Of a stretch of 64,000 bases of DNA, positions 12,801 to 25,932 are shown one piece after another. Each line of letters begins with the position of its first letter. Position 1 is the stretch's first letter. The stretch comes from Colletes latitarsis (taxonomy: Eukaryota; Arthropoda; Insecta; Hymenoptera; Colletidae). The notes beneath the pieces are model-generated. The model did not search any database and was not told where the DNA came from. It saw nothing but the letters and a program-made list of their open reading frames with translations. The translations under genes and the position numbers were made by a program. Location of the stretch: positions 30,284,479-30,348,478 of the forward strand of contig NC_135147.1 of assembly GCF_051014445.1 (NCBI RefSeq). Reading direction: 5' to 3'.

Positions 12801-15800
12801 TCTTGGTTGTCGACGAACTCTATGTGCTGCCAATTGATGCCCTCGTGATTGTACTCTTCTTGTTCCAGCTTAAAGATGTGCTGCACGAAGAATTGCTGAA
12901 GATTCTCGTTCGCGTAATTTATGCAGAATTGCTCGAAGCTGTTGTGACTGAAATTCTCGAAGCCGAATATGTCCAGGACACCGATGGCGCTTCGTGAGGT
13001 GTTCTTGGGTCTGTAGATGGCCTCGTTGATCTTCTTCACGATATGGACAAACAGTCGCCCGTATATTCCCTTGACGAAGGCGTCTCGGATGTCCACCGAC
13101 TGCTCCCTGGACAACGTGGAAACCTGTGCACGCGTTGATGGTATAGATGGTAATATAGATCGATTTCTTTTCTTTTTTTTTCTGTTTTTTTTTCTTTTTT
13201 TTAGAAGATACTTTGTGGCGCTGCTCGGAATGACGCAATTTACATGTTACTTACAACCGTCTCACCGTGAGCAAATATGGTTCTGCGGGTGAGGGCGTCT
13301 ATCAAAGACTGGACCGGTACACCCAACAAATGCGCCACTCTCCGCACGTTCGTCTGTTCCGGTATCTCCGTGGCGTCCAAATTGTCTGGAAATAATCGTC
13401 GCAGATTCGAACGCGTTCCACGTTAAAGCCCTCTAACCATGCTTTACAATAAGGGCGGTAGAACTTTACATTGAAAGTAAATAATAGAACGAGTAACACG
13501 TATGGCGGCTATGACGATTGTTCTATCGTACTTATTGGAAAACGTTCTTATTGGTATAGATTGCGCCCACCTACAACCGTGGCCCTGTACTTGACGTTCC
13601 CTGTGTGCAGCAGGGCGGCGAGCAACTTGAGGACTTCCCATATTTCAGAGTCGGTGAATAACAAAACTTTCATGGCCGATCTTATGTCTGCGAATTCCGC
13701 CGCATCGTCCCGACCCTCGCAGGTGATGCTGCCACCCTGAAAATAGTATCGGTTAGTAAATGTCTTTTTTTTCTTTAAATAGAAGAGATAAATTAAAATC
13801 TTACCCCCGTTAGATATTTGTACGACGACGCGTCCTCTAGCTCCAGCTTCTGCTTTTCTTCCTTGGAGAGGCCGGCCAACATGCAGTAGAACACGTGATA
13901 GTTCCTCTCGTCCAAACTCTGCGACACTATTCGCGACTTTTCCAACAGATATTGCTCTATCTTGGCCCCCTCGATCACGCCCTGTTCGTTGAAGTGAATG
14001 TCGATGTACTTTCCAAACCGAGACGAATTGTCGTTTCGTACCGTCTTGGCATTCCCGAATGCTACAAGAACATTTAAGTCAGAGTTTTTTTACTTTATGA
14101 CCGAGTTACTCACGTGTTCTACGAGCCCGAATGCGTGTTTTACCTTCCAAAATCGGATTCGCTTCCAATATTTGCTGTTCGATCCAAGAATGTTTGCCGC
14201 TGATCGCTGCCAAATATTGCAAAATTAATTTCGTACTTTCCGTTTTGCCGGCTCCGCTTTCGCCACTAAGACACAAATATTCGTGAATTTCAGACACCGT
14301 TCTAGCACGAACGAGACAAGAGTGGGGAAAAAGCCGTTCAGAGTGGATCCGTTGGGGGAGGCATTCTGGTCAGTCGTCTTAAAGAAATTTAACAAAAAAT
14401 GTGACGAACAAAAGTATCGACGCAGTCTCTATGTTTCATAGTACAGTAGTCTTTTCTTTTAATTTTAAACCAGAATCCCCCCCCGTCGAGGAGGACGAAA
14501 CGACCGATACCTGATCACTATGCATTGGTCTTGACCGTATCGGTTCATGTGCGCGTAACTGTTGTCGCCGATAGCGAATATGTGAGGCGGCAGCTCTCCG
14601 ATTTTACGATCCTTGTACAGTTTGATTTGCTCCGCGGTGTAGATGGGCAGTATTTGATACGGATTCACAGCAACCAGGATAGAGCCCGTGTAGGTCTGCG
14701 TAGAAACAGTACATTATATGTAGATAATTAATACGTATATTTCGAGGCATCTATCGTTTAAATTTGCCGCGAAAAGCTCCCAGAGGGCGTTAGGGGTATC
14801 CTAACTAATCAGTTCCCGCCACTTACGTATATAAGATTCTCGTTGTAGCGGATCAAAAGATTCCGTAAGATTCCGGCTTCATGGAGGTCTCCTAAGCTGA
14901 TCATATCCTCTACACCTTGCACAGAAGTGGCATGCATCGCCTTGATTCGTCTTTCCGGGGTCAGCCATTGTTCCTGGAAAAATTCGACCGTACGTTGAAC
15001 GAACGCATCACGAGCGTATTCGAAATGGCGATAACGCGCGGAGCCCAACACTTTCCCGTACGCAGTTCGATGAATCTCGAGAAACGCTGCAGCGAACGTG
15101 AAAAGTAGGTAACGATTACCTTGTTATCGTCGTCTTTCACTTGAATGCGTCTGCCCTCGGCGGAAATCACTCGTGCTCCTATTGCAACGTCAAATTCTCT
15201 CCCTGAGATTGGTTCGATCCATATGTAATCTCCCTGAAAAGGAATGTTTTTTCACACGTAATCGTTTAGATCGTTATTTCGACCCACTTCCCAGCGACGA
15301 CGGAGAATAAATAACCCTTTGACTACGAAACGTGTATACAAAGTGCACGAAAAGGTTAGGGTAAAACTTATACCACTTACGTATTACCGAGATCAAATAG
15401 ACAAAAAAAGTTGGAAAATGCTCTGTCGAGAAGATACAAACGTTGAAAGATTCATATCGCATCGTGATTCTCGGCAGAGACGATCGAATCGATTTAAAAG
15501 TAAAGGTGATCGAACTATCTACAGGGAATTTCGAATCGGAAAGTATACACTGCGTGAAATGAAATAGGAAACTAATGTCAAGGTTTGCGCGAACGTTTAC
15601 ATGGTTGACGCGTACGAACGAGTTTGACCTAAATTAATTCGAGAGTTGGCCAACGAACGCGTCAGCACGCGCTGTAACTGTAAACACGACACCTTGGACG
15701 CATTAATTAAATAACTGCTAGTTGGGAGTTATTAGATAATCCGAACGGTCGTTTCGCGGTTTCTTTTTCTACCGTCGATTCGCTTAAGCGAACGGGAAAA

Positions 15801-18800
15801 CGAATCTGTTGCAACCAAAATAAAGAAAACTTATACTACGACAATTTATATTTCGTTATATAAATTTTACTTGGCGACATTTTTGCCTGCTTCGAAGGTA
15901 TTTTTCCCGGTTTAATGATCCAGTCGTCGTTCGCGCGGACTATAATCGAGTTAGTCGAACGAACGAGTCTGGCTTCTAGCGCACGGTTTTGCGTCCAACG
16001 ATACGCGAATCGCGAGATACGATGCCTTTCGTTTCAAATATTTTCGACGGTGAAATTTTGTTCAGTTACGTGACGACAATGCGAGCTTCCGGTGATGAAA
16101 ATCACCGAGCGTATCGACTGCCAAACCTTCTTTTCGAACTGCCCATCCGTGGCAATCGCGATCCAATTAACCCTTTTATAACCTAACCGAGACCTTAAAT
16201 ACAGGTGACGTTGATATTTTTCCATGTTACGCATGATATTAGTGTCCACATTTCGGTCGAGTGTGACGGGATTAATAAAACAAAATCGAATTTATTGTAA
16301 ACGTTTCAACGCATCGTGACGATCCCATTCAAGTTAGGAATTTATTTCGAGACCTAACCTGGACTCAAACCAGCACCGTGCCCGAGTCGTCGACAAAGGT
16401 TTTCTTCCAAGGATGTCTGGATCGATTTCGTTATTTTGAAACGAGCATCGTAGAGGTCAGCACGTCACTTGAAACCGAGCTTCCAAACTGTTTGCTTCAG
16501 AGACCGTATCGTGCATTCGTGTTCTACGTATTCACAGTTTCGATCGTCGAATTGTCAAAAATAGGGACCTCCAAATATCGCAAAGTGTGTTTTTATTAAT
16601 ATGTCTGTATTATTAATTTTGCAACGGTTGTCGCAGTCATGATTTATCTGAAACTCCAAAGGTTCTCCAATCTCTTAAACCACAGCGTATAAATAATTAT
16701 CTCTGCACTTTCAACTTGGTTCTAAATACATTAGATAGCACCGTTTATCGCAAGACTAATCGTCTCCCAAAATTTACTTTCGTAAAATTACGAATTTTTT
16801 AAACCGTCGTTCAGGCCCTAGTCAATTTCGAAACGAATCTAATATTTGTGACCCATCTAGACAACCATAATGGTATACAGAGGCGCGCCAAACTCCCACG
16901 ATATGCAATTTCGTGCGTAAACGATCGTATTATACGAAGTTTGTATTATTGTTCCCTTCGACTTTGCGTCTGCCCTCCGTCTACGAATTCATGTTTGCGT
17001 GGCGCACACGCCTTCCGCCGGTATTCCCAGCCGCTGTTTTCATCTCGGTTCGCTCGACGTCACGTCCAAACAAAAAGAAACGGAAAAACACTTTGCCTTG
17101 CAAAGATACCGTAGCCGCGAGATGCACCATTTCTATGCTCAACTATCGCCGACGGCGTGCAGTTTGTTGTTTTTCCGAACGCGAATAACCGGTCGTCCCC
17201 GCGTCGAAAGTCGCGAGCAGTGTCGGAGAAAATTTTCGATTCGTCGATTCGTCGATGCGTCGATGCGTCGATGCGTCGATGCGTCGACGCGTCTCGTGGA
17301 AGCTTCCGTTCGAGGCTCGTCGAGAACCGTCGTTTGGTTCGAGTCAATAATCGTTTGCATGAATTTTCTAGGATCGGTAATCGCGATTTTTCACGGAACA
17401 CTTGCTCGCGTCGCGCGGAACAGTACGAAGAACGTTGGCCGTACGTTTCGCGACGCGCCATTACTTTCGTTCAACACTGTACCCGCTTCTTCCCAGCTAG
17501 AAGAAAGATTGAGAACCTTCGGGCTAGTCTGTGGCTCCACCGACGCATCTACATATACGAGTGCACAGGCTGCGCCTGATACTCGTATACGTTCCGATTG
17601 TTCACCTCACCGGAACATCGGAAGAGCTCATCCGCTCGTTAGCTCGAAACGAGACTCCTTCGTACCGATTTGGCCCTTCTTTGCCAACCAGGTTTTACTT
17701 TCGGCCGTTACGCCTACGAAAAACGTTGCAAACTCATCGATAAACAAGAGTCTCGCGAAGATAGGATAACGCAAATATGTAATTCACGAAGATAATCGAG
17801 ATAAGTCAGGCTTCCATTGCGCCGGAGGAACATAAAATTTCAGTGCCAAAAGCTTCTAATGTGCAAACAACGCCTCCGGTTCTTGGAAGAGGTCATCTAC
17901 ATATTTAAAATGTCATCTCATAGTGTATTAAAGATATACGTTCCAAAGATTATTCCAACGTCGTACGTGAAACTTTAAAGCCAACTATAGTTAAGGGTTC
18001 GAACTATCATCGTAGATGAAAAAAAATGTATTTAATCTACCCTAGTACACCTAATTTCGCATATCCCTATGCGCGTACGTACTCACACGTAGGGAAAGAA
18101 TAGACTATAGTCGAGGATAGAAACGCGTGTCCGGTAAAACGATTCGCGTCCCGTTATACGACGGCTGGTTCGCTCGCGCGAAATGCGAAGACGCCTGCAC
18201 AGGGCATTCGCGAAGTGACGAAGGACCGTTAACTATGCCTAATTAACTGACCATTCGTCTCGATATACATATGTATACCTTGCGCCGTCGTCTCGTAGTT
18301 TCATTTTTTTTTTCTCTCTTCCTTTCGAATGAAATCGTATCGCGTATTCGGTAGCATGCTCGATTAAAAAAAAATTACAGGCATGCACGCATGCATCGCA
18401 CAAGATCGAGTCGAATGCATAAAAATTTGCAAGCACGAAACAACGACAGCCATCGAATACATCCAGGCATATTCGTATCGAAGCTTGTACGTTACCTGCG
18501 CTCGTTAGTGGCGCTTTAGTTATCGATCATTGCTCGAGCCTTGCGCACGTCCCACATTTTCACCAATGCGAATATACCGTAGAGGATATCTACGGATAAA
18601 CGAACAGATAGAAAAATTATATACCAATCCGGTTCGTCTTTGCGAGAACGAAAATCTCGTTAACGCGATAGACGAGCAGCCTTGAAAGAGTTGCGATAAC
18701 TCGAAGGTAAACCAGTCGGTTTTATGCCGGTCGATGGAAATGAAACGCACCGACGTGAAAACACGCCGCGCGCACCGACCGAAAGGCGCACGAAATCGCT

Positions 18801-19684
18801 ACGATTTCGAATTTTATCGCAACGATAATAAAAGATTTCCCCGACTCTTATTTTCGTTCGTCTATCTGCCGATCCCACGGAAGATAACCTAACTAAGCTG
18901 TAAATATATCGAGCCCAGTGCCGTATTATACAGGGTGTTCGAATTTTTTTCAGCCCTGAGAAAAATTTTTATTTCATACCAATTTTTTGATGGAGGCTTC
19001 GTTAAAAAGTTATTAACGTTTAAAGTTCCGCCCGTACTGAATTCTTTTCTCGAAACTGAGTAGGATTTCTATTCACCAAAAATTATTGTAATCGACCCCC
19101 GGAACCGAAAATAACTTTTCCAGAACGATTTGAAATTTTTCAATTTAATTGTTAACTTTTTAACGAAGCCTCCATCAAGAAATTGGTATTCTTGATTTTC
19201 GTCTTATTTTGGGATCAGTTTCGTTGATTCCCCTTATCTCGATTGTACGAGAACATGCGTGTATTTAGTCAGTCGAGCCCTCGTAAAACGATCCAAGTAC
19301 CTAGGTAGAAACGTAGCGTGTTTACATTTTTGCTCGTCACTCCGCAGACACGTCCGCGGCCATCTTGATCCGCGGAGCACAGGTTAAGAACCACTGACCT
19401 ATAGTGTCGCCACTGGTCGAGCATTCCTCTGGCATCGAGAGAGACCGCGCACGTGTCTCCTGAGCATGACTTTTCATGCGGAGAAAGAATCCGCCGTCAT
19501 TTTCACTTGTCACAGATTCCTACTGACCGTCTTTGAAGAAAACGGCGGTAATATAATAACGCGCGAACACTGGGAATGGACGTTTCGCGCGCTGCAAATG
19601 CACCGTTCTATACGCGACGAATCGATGGGTAACGAATATCGAGATAAACGACGAAACAACACTTACCCGCGTGACGATGACCAT
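6878..19684 (-). CDS. ck: Myosin VIIa (crinkled), unconventional myosin, 20 coding exons
   Basis: Actin-based motor for actin bundles in bristles, hairs and hearing organs. Exons, 5' to 3': 19684-19667, 15233-15120, 14973-14827, 14695-14511, 14265-14144, 14061-13805, 13736-13571, 13385-13255, 13123-9971, 9906-9662, 9563-9203, 9131-9013, 8940-8544, 8442-8260, 8180-7979, 7898-7770, 7680-7584, 7493-7396, 7314-7145, 7084-6878. All junctions are GT-AG and phases agree; the sum is 6501 nt, 2166 residues, nearly the same as fly ck. Domains: motor about 60-740 (P-loop GESGAGKT near 156-163), five IQ motifs about 745-870, a charged single-helix/coiled stretch to about 935, MyTH4-FERM about 1010-1550, SH3 about 1560-1630, second MyTH4-FERM about 1700-2160. 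The first exon encodes only MVIVTR, the conserved myosin VIIa start. A 3153-nt exon carries from mid-motor to FERM1. All key motor residues that I checked are present. Confidence 0.95.
17235..17292. repeat. Tandem 8-bp repeat (GATGCGTC)n
   Basis: About five to six near-perfect head-to-tail copies of GATGCGTC, ending in GACGCGTC. The array lies in ck intron 1 and produces overlapping open frames on both strands. Confidence 0.8.
18930..19215. mobile_element. Hairpin/MITE-like repeat, copy 1
   Basis: An internal inverted repeat joins 18979-19017 (around GATGGAGGCTTCGTTAAAAA) to its complement at about 19150-19190. The 3' end matches the end of a second copy at 21327-21575 (TCTTGATTTTCGT followed by TTATTT-like sequence). 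No coding capacity. A non-autonomous foldback or MITE element is the likeliest reading; the family was not identified. Confidence 0.55.
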
Positions 19685-21326
19685 CTCTTAAGTCGTGGTT
19701 GTCGGCACTCCGCCTGAAAGATAAAGCAACGTTGTGTGTGTGCTTTTTTTCTTTTTTTTTTCTGAAACGGATAATTGTACACCAGAGACGGGCGAAACTT
19801 TCTCGAATAATACGCGACAAACAGATGCGTTTATCGTGTATAGTATACGTCCGAATGAACTGTCTTGAGTTTTTATTCGTTCGATCACAGACGGTGCGTT
19901 TTGCTCGCTCGTGGCGGTCATTGGAACGTCGTTAAACACGTCGAAAATGTATTGGCTTGAACGGGGAAAGTTTACGCGTTTGTATTAAGTAAGTAAATTC
20001 GTCTCGTCGATAAGCGAACTTTCCGTTCCGACCCGATAGAATAACTTTTTATCGTACGAGGCTTAACTTTCGAGACGATCAAGCTTGGTATACATATAGC
20101 GTCATCGACGAGCTCGTATGCCTTTTATTTCATTCTATTTGCGTTAGAGTTTGTAAATATTGACGGTAGTATGTACGATGATATCTGTTTTTCATTCACT
20201 TCAAGATCGTCTATCGATTCGTGTCGAGATATCGCGATGGCAACACGTTGCTCTTGTTAGGGCAGTGGTGGCCCAAGTGGGGTCAGGACAGTTTAAATAG
20301 GTAGTTTTACTTATTAATATTTATGTTTTACAGTTGGTGAGATTTATTATCTATTATATTAGCGAGAGTTTGTTCCTTTCTGGTGTCAGATAACGCGTCG
20401 AAGGGTTTTTGTGTTTAGGTCTGGGTTAAGCCTGGGATCCACTAGAGAGTTTTGCTCTCAGGAGTGAATGATTTCTTTTCACGCGGACGAACCTTCGTGC
20501 TAGAGTCGCCTCGTCACTCGTCGGTAGTCCCTCGTGTTCGTGTGTAAAAACCCACGCCTACATAGAGAACTAATTTTTCAGACTTTTAATTTTTATGATA
20601 ATTTTCATTTTTTAGTTACTTTTCGTACGTTTACGTTTCCGTAAAATTTCGAAATATGTTCATTGGTTGAAATCGGGCTTTCGTATTGGCTATGCTATTA
20701 TGTAGAAATTTTGCCCCGACGGTTAAGAGTGACGCGGTAATTTTGCTCGTGCTCTCGCGAATGAGCTGTTATTCTCGATATCGACTTTTAAGATGAAAGC
20801 TCTCGAGTGGTCACCGGGCATTAGACGTTAAACGCGGCGGAGTCGTGCGTCTGTTCGGAGAAAAATCATTCCAGCATGCGACGATGATGTCCGCCGGCCG
20901 ATCACCGTTACAGTGGAACCAGCACAAGCATAAACCTGTTCGCAAAAGTGGGTTAGGCAGTTTCTGCTAGCACCGTGAGCCGCACGGCTTCGAGAACATC
21001 CATCGAGGATTCTCTCGACGGAGATCGATCTCTCTTCTCTTCTGTTTTCTTATCGACCAGGCCCGGCGATATTCCTTTCTGGTTCGCGAACGAAACAAAT
21101 TCGACCGGATCGAATCGAAGAAAGTCGAATCCGAGCCTCTAAACTCGCGAAAGAGCATCGATCGAACTCGACCAAGTTGCGGTTTACGCGTCGCTGGCGT
21201 CAATTTCGTTCGGCGAAACACAACGATGGATTCGCTACGAATTATGCTCGCGCGAGTGACTCTTGGGTCGGCGTACCGATCGATCCGAGTCAAGTGTTTT
21301 TCTTTTTAAAAATTTTTAAAAGAAAG

Positions 21327-21575
21327 AGATTCTAGAGGGCAAAATGAGACGAAAATCAAGACTAGCAATTTCTTGATCGAGGCTTCGTTAAAAAGTTATC
21401 GACGTTTAAAGTTCCGCCTGTATTTTTAAGAATTACAAGTATGTCAGAATTTTGTCTCGAAAGTGCGTAGGATTTCGAGGGTGTGTCTATCCACCAAAAA
21501 TTTCAACTTTTTTACAAAACCTCAATCGATAAATTGATATTCTTGATTTTCGTTTTATTTCGGTCTCTAGAATCT
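21327..21575. mobile_element. Hairpin/MITE-like repeat, copy 2
   Basis: About 250 bp with terminal inverted repeats of roughly 35-45 bp: the left end begins AGATTCTAGAGGG and continues with ACGAAAATCAAGA; the complement of the right end begins AGATTCTAGAGACC and continues likewise. The interior shares the GGCTTCGTTAAAAAGTTAT and TTTAAAGTTCCGCC blocks with copy 1 in ck intron 1. No open frame. Non-autonomous DNA element is the best guess; target-site duplication not clear. Confidence 0.6.
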
Positions 21576-22798
21576 CCCATTAAAATTTTCCCCGAACATG
21601 GGATGTATGTCTAAACATCGAAATATCGATGAAACGTACCGTCGCGATCTATGTATACGTTCGATCGCCCGCATTACGTTCCCCCTCATTAACGATCGAC
21701 GCTTCAACCTTGGACGATTTTTAGGACACTACCGCGACGGTGGTTTCGATTCACTCTATAACGAAATAATATACGTACAGTAAAACCTCGATTTAGCAAA
21801 TTTCTTGTCCTTTTATTATTGGAATTAATCATTTCGTCATCGTTCGCGTTTATTTTTAAACATATGCTGGCGAGATATCGATACCACTTATCACGAGGTG
21901 AAACGGTCTTCCAGAAATTATATAATTTTAAACAACATATAAGCTATCTATCAACATAGAATCGTGTTACTAAATCGATATTTGCTTCTGATTTGTCATA
22001 ATCTTTGCGATAACAATGCTACTACTCGTTCAAACAAACGAATAAAAAGCTCCTGACCGGTATTGTGTTCAGAATTGTCGATGACGCGACAAGGACGTAC
22101 GAATTAGCGATATTACCGATATTACGTTTTAACGATTAGATTATAACATTCCTTTTGCGATTTCTACATTCTGATCGCCTTAGCAATAAAAGATACTGCT
22201 CGCGAAGATTCTTGCGGTTTGTCGTTATTTATGAATGGATCCTATCGCGATTCTTACCTTACTTTTAATCGCAATACTTTACCGATCGTTTCGTTCTAAA
22301 CCGACTCGGCGTTTTTGCTTAGCGCTATTAATAATCTCAACGGCTCTCGCGTCTCGGTGGTCGATAGATTTTAACGATTCTTTCATGCCTTCATCGACCA
22401 TATATGTACGTAGAAGTAGGTACGTAATTTCATTTTAACGACCAGCGTTATTGGCACAATTATCGAGATGTCTCATCGTACCCTTAAAGAAAGTTCCATC
22501 TATACTAACTATAAAAGTTGCAACCGTCGACTTTGAATAAAAAATATCTGGACAACGGTCAATGGCGTAGCACCGCGTGCTGGAGACTTTAACGGTTGAT
22601 CAAACAAGAACGCGTGTACGGAATCGTGTGCCTCGAGCTTCCCTCGAGTAAACGTGACGAGAAACCCGATTAAATTGCGAATAGATCGTTGAAGCAAGAC
22701 TGGAGGCATTCCATTTTTATTATTCGTTCGTGCATTCGCTTCTTACGTCACGACAGTTTTCCACGTGTGCATCGTTCCTTATTGCGTTTCGAAAATCC

Positions 22799-22821
22799 GT
22801 ACGTACGTACGTACGTACGTC
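22799..22821. repeat. (GTAC)n microsatellite
   Basis: Five to six perfect ACGT tetramer copies in tandem. Confidence 0.85.
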
Positions 22822-25800
22822 TATCCGTGAAACGTTTTCGTGTCGGTCGAGCGATTCCTACGAGAGAGTATACATATACATATAGTTTATTTGAGTTTAT
22901 AAACTTTCGTTAATAGAAGGGCAGAAACGAATCGTGCACGATCGTTTGGTAAACATTCCAACGGTCTACCTACGTATGCAAGATATTGTTCCTTACGTAC
23001 GCTTATCTCGCGAACCTATTATCGCATTTTCGGAGCCGGCGCCTACGTATGTTCGCGAAACGTTACGATTCCGGGGTAAAAACGTTGCTGGTACACCTCG
23101 TCCATTACCAACGCGGTAATGAAACGACACACCGAGCGTAATGTTTCCGTCCGATCTGTACGGGGGGAAAAAAGGACGCTGTTTCGAAGCGATCGAATGA
23201 AGGAAAATGGGCATACGGGCAAACAGATTCGTACGTACCTTGTGCGAGTAACGAGAAACACGACGAAAGCGGCTATATATCGGCACGCTCCATTAAGAGG
23301 CACTGCACTGCACTTCGGACGCGACGTAAGGCGCGCTTTTCATGTCCGACGTGACTAGATGATCGTCGGAGGAGGTTGGCGCTCTCGGAAGCGACAAACG
23401 TGAGAAAAAGGAACGATCCCGCACCACGACGGTAGGAAATGGGACACGAAAAGCAACAGTAGTCGTTCCGGAGGATGGGCCACGGTGACCGGCACATTAA
23501 CGCGTCCACTCGGGGAGCTTCGGTTCGAATCGGCCGTGCCAGGTGGAAGCGACTGCAACAGCGGCGAAGAGGTGGAAAAAGTACCTGTAGCCCACGCCAC
23601 CATCGACAACTCCACCAACCGGGGACACGTTACCAACGCGTCTTGTTCCGCCGTCCGCGCCAACATCTTACTCGCGTATCTGCAACCTGTTGCGACCCGA
23701 GCACGCTTCGATCGATCGACACCGAGACATTCTCTTTGCCGATCGGAATACCGATGCTGTTCTGCAGTGCCGGCGCATAACCGGACGCACGTCGCTGTAT
23801 TTGAAAATTTCGATTCTCGTTTCGATAATTATGGAATAATTCTCTCCTTTCTCCGAATGGTCCGCGAAACACGTGACGATCGACTTGTTGTCTAATCACA
23901 GTTTCAAGTCGATTTCGACGCCACTGGTTATCCGCGAATACGAAAGGAAATAAAAGATAGCATAGTTTATAGAGTAGTTAATAATGGATCCGAGTATGCA
24001 GCGTAACTGCAAAACCGTGAAAAAATCGTGACCTGTTTTTTTTTTATTAATATGCGTGTTCGAGTGAGACAGGCAAACGAATAGTTTACATTGAAAATAT
24101 ATTTTCATTTCATAAGAATTCCACATGAACGTTACACATAGACGTATTGCGAGTTCCGGTAACTTATATAATATACACATCGATACGTGAGAATTTCAGG
24201 AGCAACACAACATCGGCGATGTTATGCACATTGCGATTCAACAGTTGCGTAAAATAATTTCTTTTTTTTTTCTTTTTTTTATGTATATATGTATATATGA
24301 ACACGATTTTTCAGTGTAACGAGAATATGTAATACTTCATTTTCAACGACCTATATTTTTTACGAGTATTTCAATTGGTTCTGTACTAAAGTTATAATAT
24401 CACGCTGCATTGTTATCGATGATAGTCCTAGAAGCAACGGCAAAAGCGTCACGCAAAATGTTTAAAAGGGTTTCTTAATAATAATATGATAATAGTAACA
24501 AGATCGAAAAATATCTGTAATATGCAAGGATTTCGTAAATAATTCTGGAAACACATGGAGTAGCTACATTCAAGGATGCAGACGAATTTACTGTAACAGA
24601 TACGTTCGTATAAATTCTATTCTTACATCGTTAAACTTAAAATGCAGATTCTGTTTTTCCCCCCTATCAACTTTAGTGTATTCGGATAACAAATGCGACT
24701 GCTTTCGTTGCGAGTAATAGTAAAGAAATTTATAATATTTGGTACACCGCTACAATATATTGTAGTAATTGCGTGCACAATCAGGTACAAGATATGCACA
24801 TTTAATATTAAATAGAATCGATGCAGAAGTAAAGAAAAGAAATTGGTAATTGGTAATTAACACTAAACGTTGGATTTTCTTGTTACGAGATAATATGTAT
24901 AAAAACTTTATTTTAATCGCGTATGCTACTTTTATGGAAGCGTATTATCACTGTACTTGAATTGTAAAGCATACATCTAGTATAATTGCATTTTCCTGAT
25001 TAAAAATTCTTCCGCGTTTCACTTGTTACTTTTGCATTTCCTGTACCTATTATCAAACGATTGGAGAAGTCAACCAGCCTTTCAGATGTGACGTTTTCTT
25101 GTTCGCTGGCAAAAAATTATAATATTCAACAATTAGGGTTACAACAAACGAAACGACTAGGAGCTATAGTGACTTGTGTTACTTGGAACTTCTCATTGTG
25201 TTAATAAATTATTATCATTTAAATAATTTGAATCATTCCCAAAAAATGTCACATAATTTATATTTTTGTTGACGCTCTACAACTAATTTGAATTTTGTTA
25301 AAATCGGCAGATTAATTAAAGAATGATTGATTCTTCGTGTTAGTATTATAGGAAAACAATACCAAATTCTCTACAGGCTAATGAAATTTCGTATACTTTT
25401 GGATGGTTTATAAATCAAACAAAATTAAAATTATGTTCAATTTTTATAATTCTATATGGGAATTGCTTAAAATGTCATGCAATATCATCTATTTTTTAAT
25501 CGCTGTAACAGACGGATTTAATCTGACAGAATATAACGATTCGTACTTTGGTCGTCCTCCAATATGATTGCACTAAATAAGAAATGGTAAAAATATATGT
25601 TTAATACTTGCTTAACAAGTGCGCGCGCATGTGTATGAATTATTCTTTTCCTACTCGTTAAAAATAAAAGATGCTTGCGAATTAAGAGAATTTGCTTATA
25701 ATTTCGTAAGAATACTATTTTGGTTCATTGATTCATCTATTACTTTAGAATTTCTCGTAAGAAGCAAACAGCGATATAAAAAACCCATTCGATCGTAATG

Positions 25801-25932
25801 AAACAAACTGACTTGATGGTCACAAAAATAGGCTCTGGATAGTACACTCTTACATTGAAATATGACAATATTTTTTCTTATATCTTATGATTTGATTAGT
25901 TTCGTTACTTGTAAATAAACATATTTGGAAGT

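Larger units (their letters stand above)
15234..19666 (-). other. Intron 1 of ck (4.4 kb)
   Basis: Bounded by donor CGG/GTAAGTG at 19666 and acceptor TTTTCAG before 15233. It contains a GATGCGTC tandem array (17235-17292), a hairpin-type repeat (18930-19215) and a long but unconvincing open frame on the + strand (16999-17769). No second gene is supported inside it. Long first introns often carry enhancers; no site is identified here. Confidence 0.7.
19685..25932. other. Gene-poor region between ck and the WDFY2-like gene
   Basis: The promoter and 5' UTR of ck should lie just upstream of 19684. No gene is supported in the rest. Contents: a second hairpin-type repeat (21327-21575), a (GTAC)n run (22799-22821), a GC-richer block at 23380-23700 with overlapping open frames on both strands, and AT-rich sequence from 24000 that may include the 3' UTR of the WDFY2-like gene. 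Confidence 0.5.

Noticed and set aside
15200..15220. GGTTCGATCC, a possible tRNA box B
   Set aside because: Lies in a ck coding exon and no tRNA fold surrounds it.
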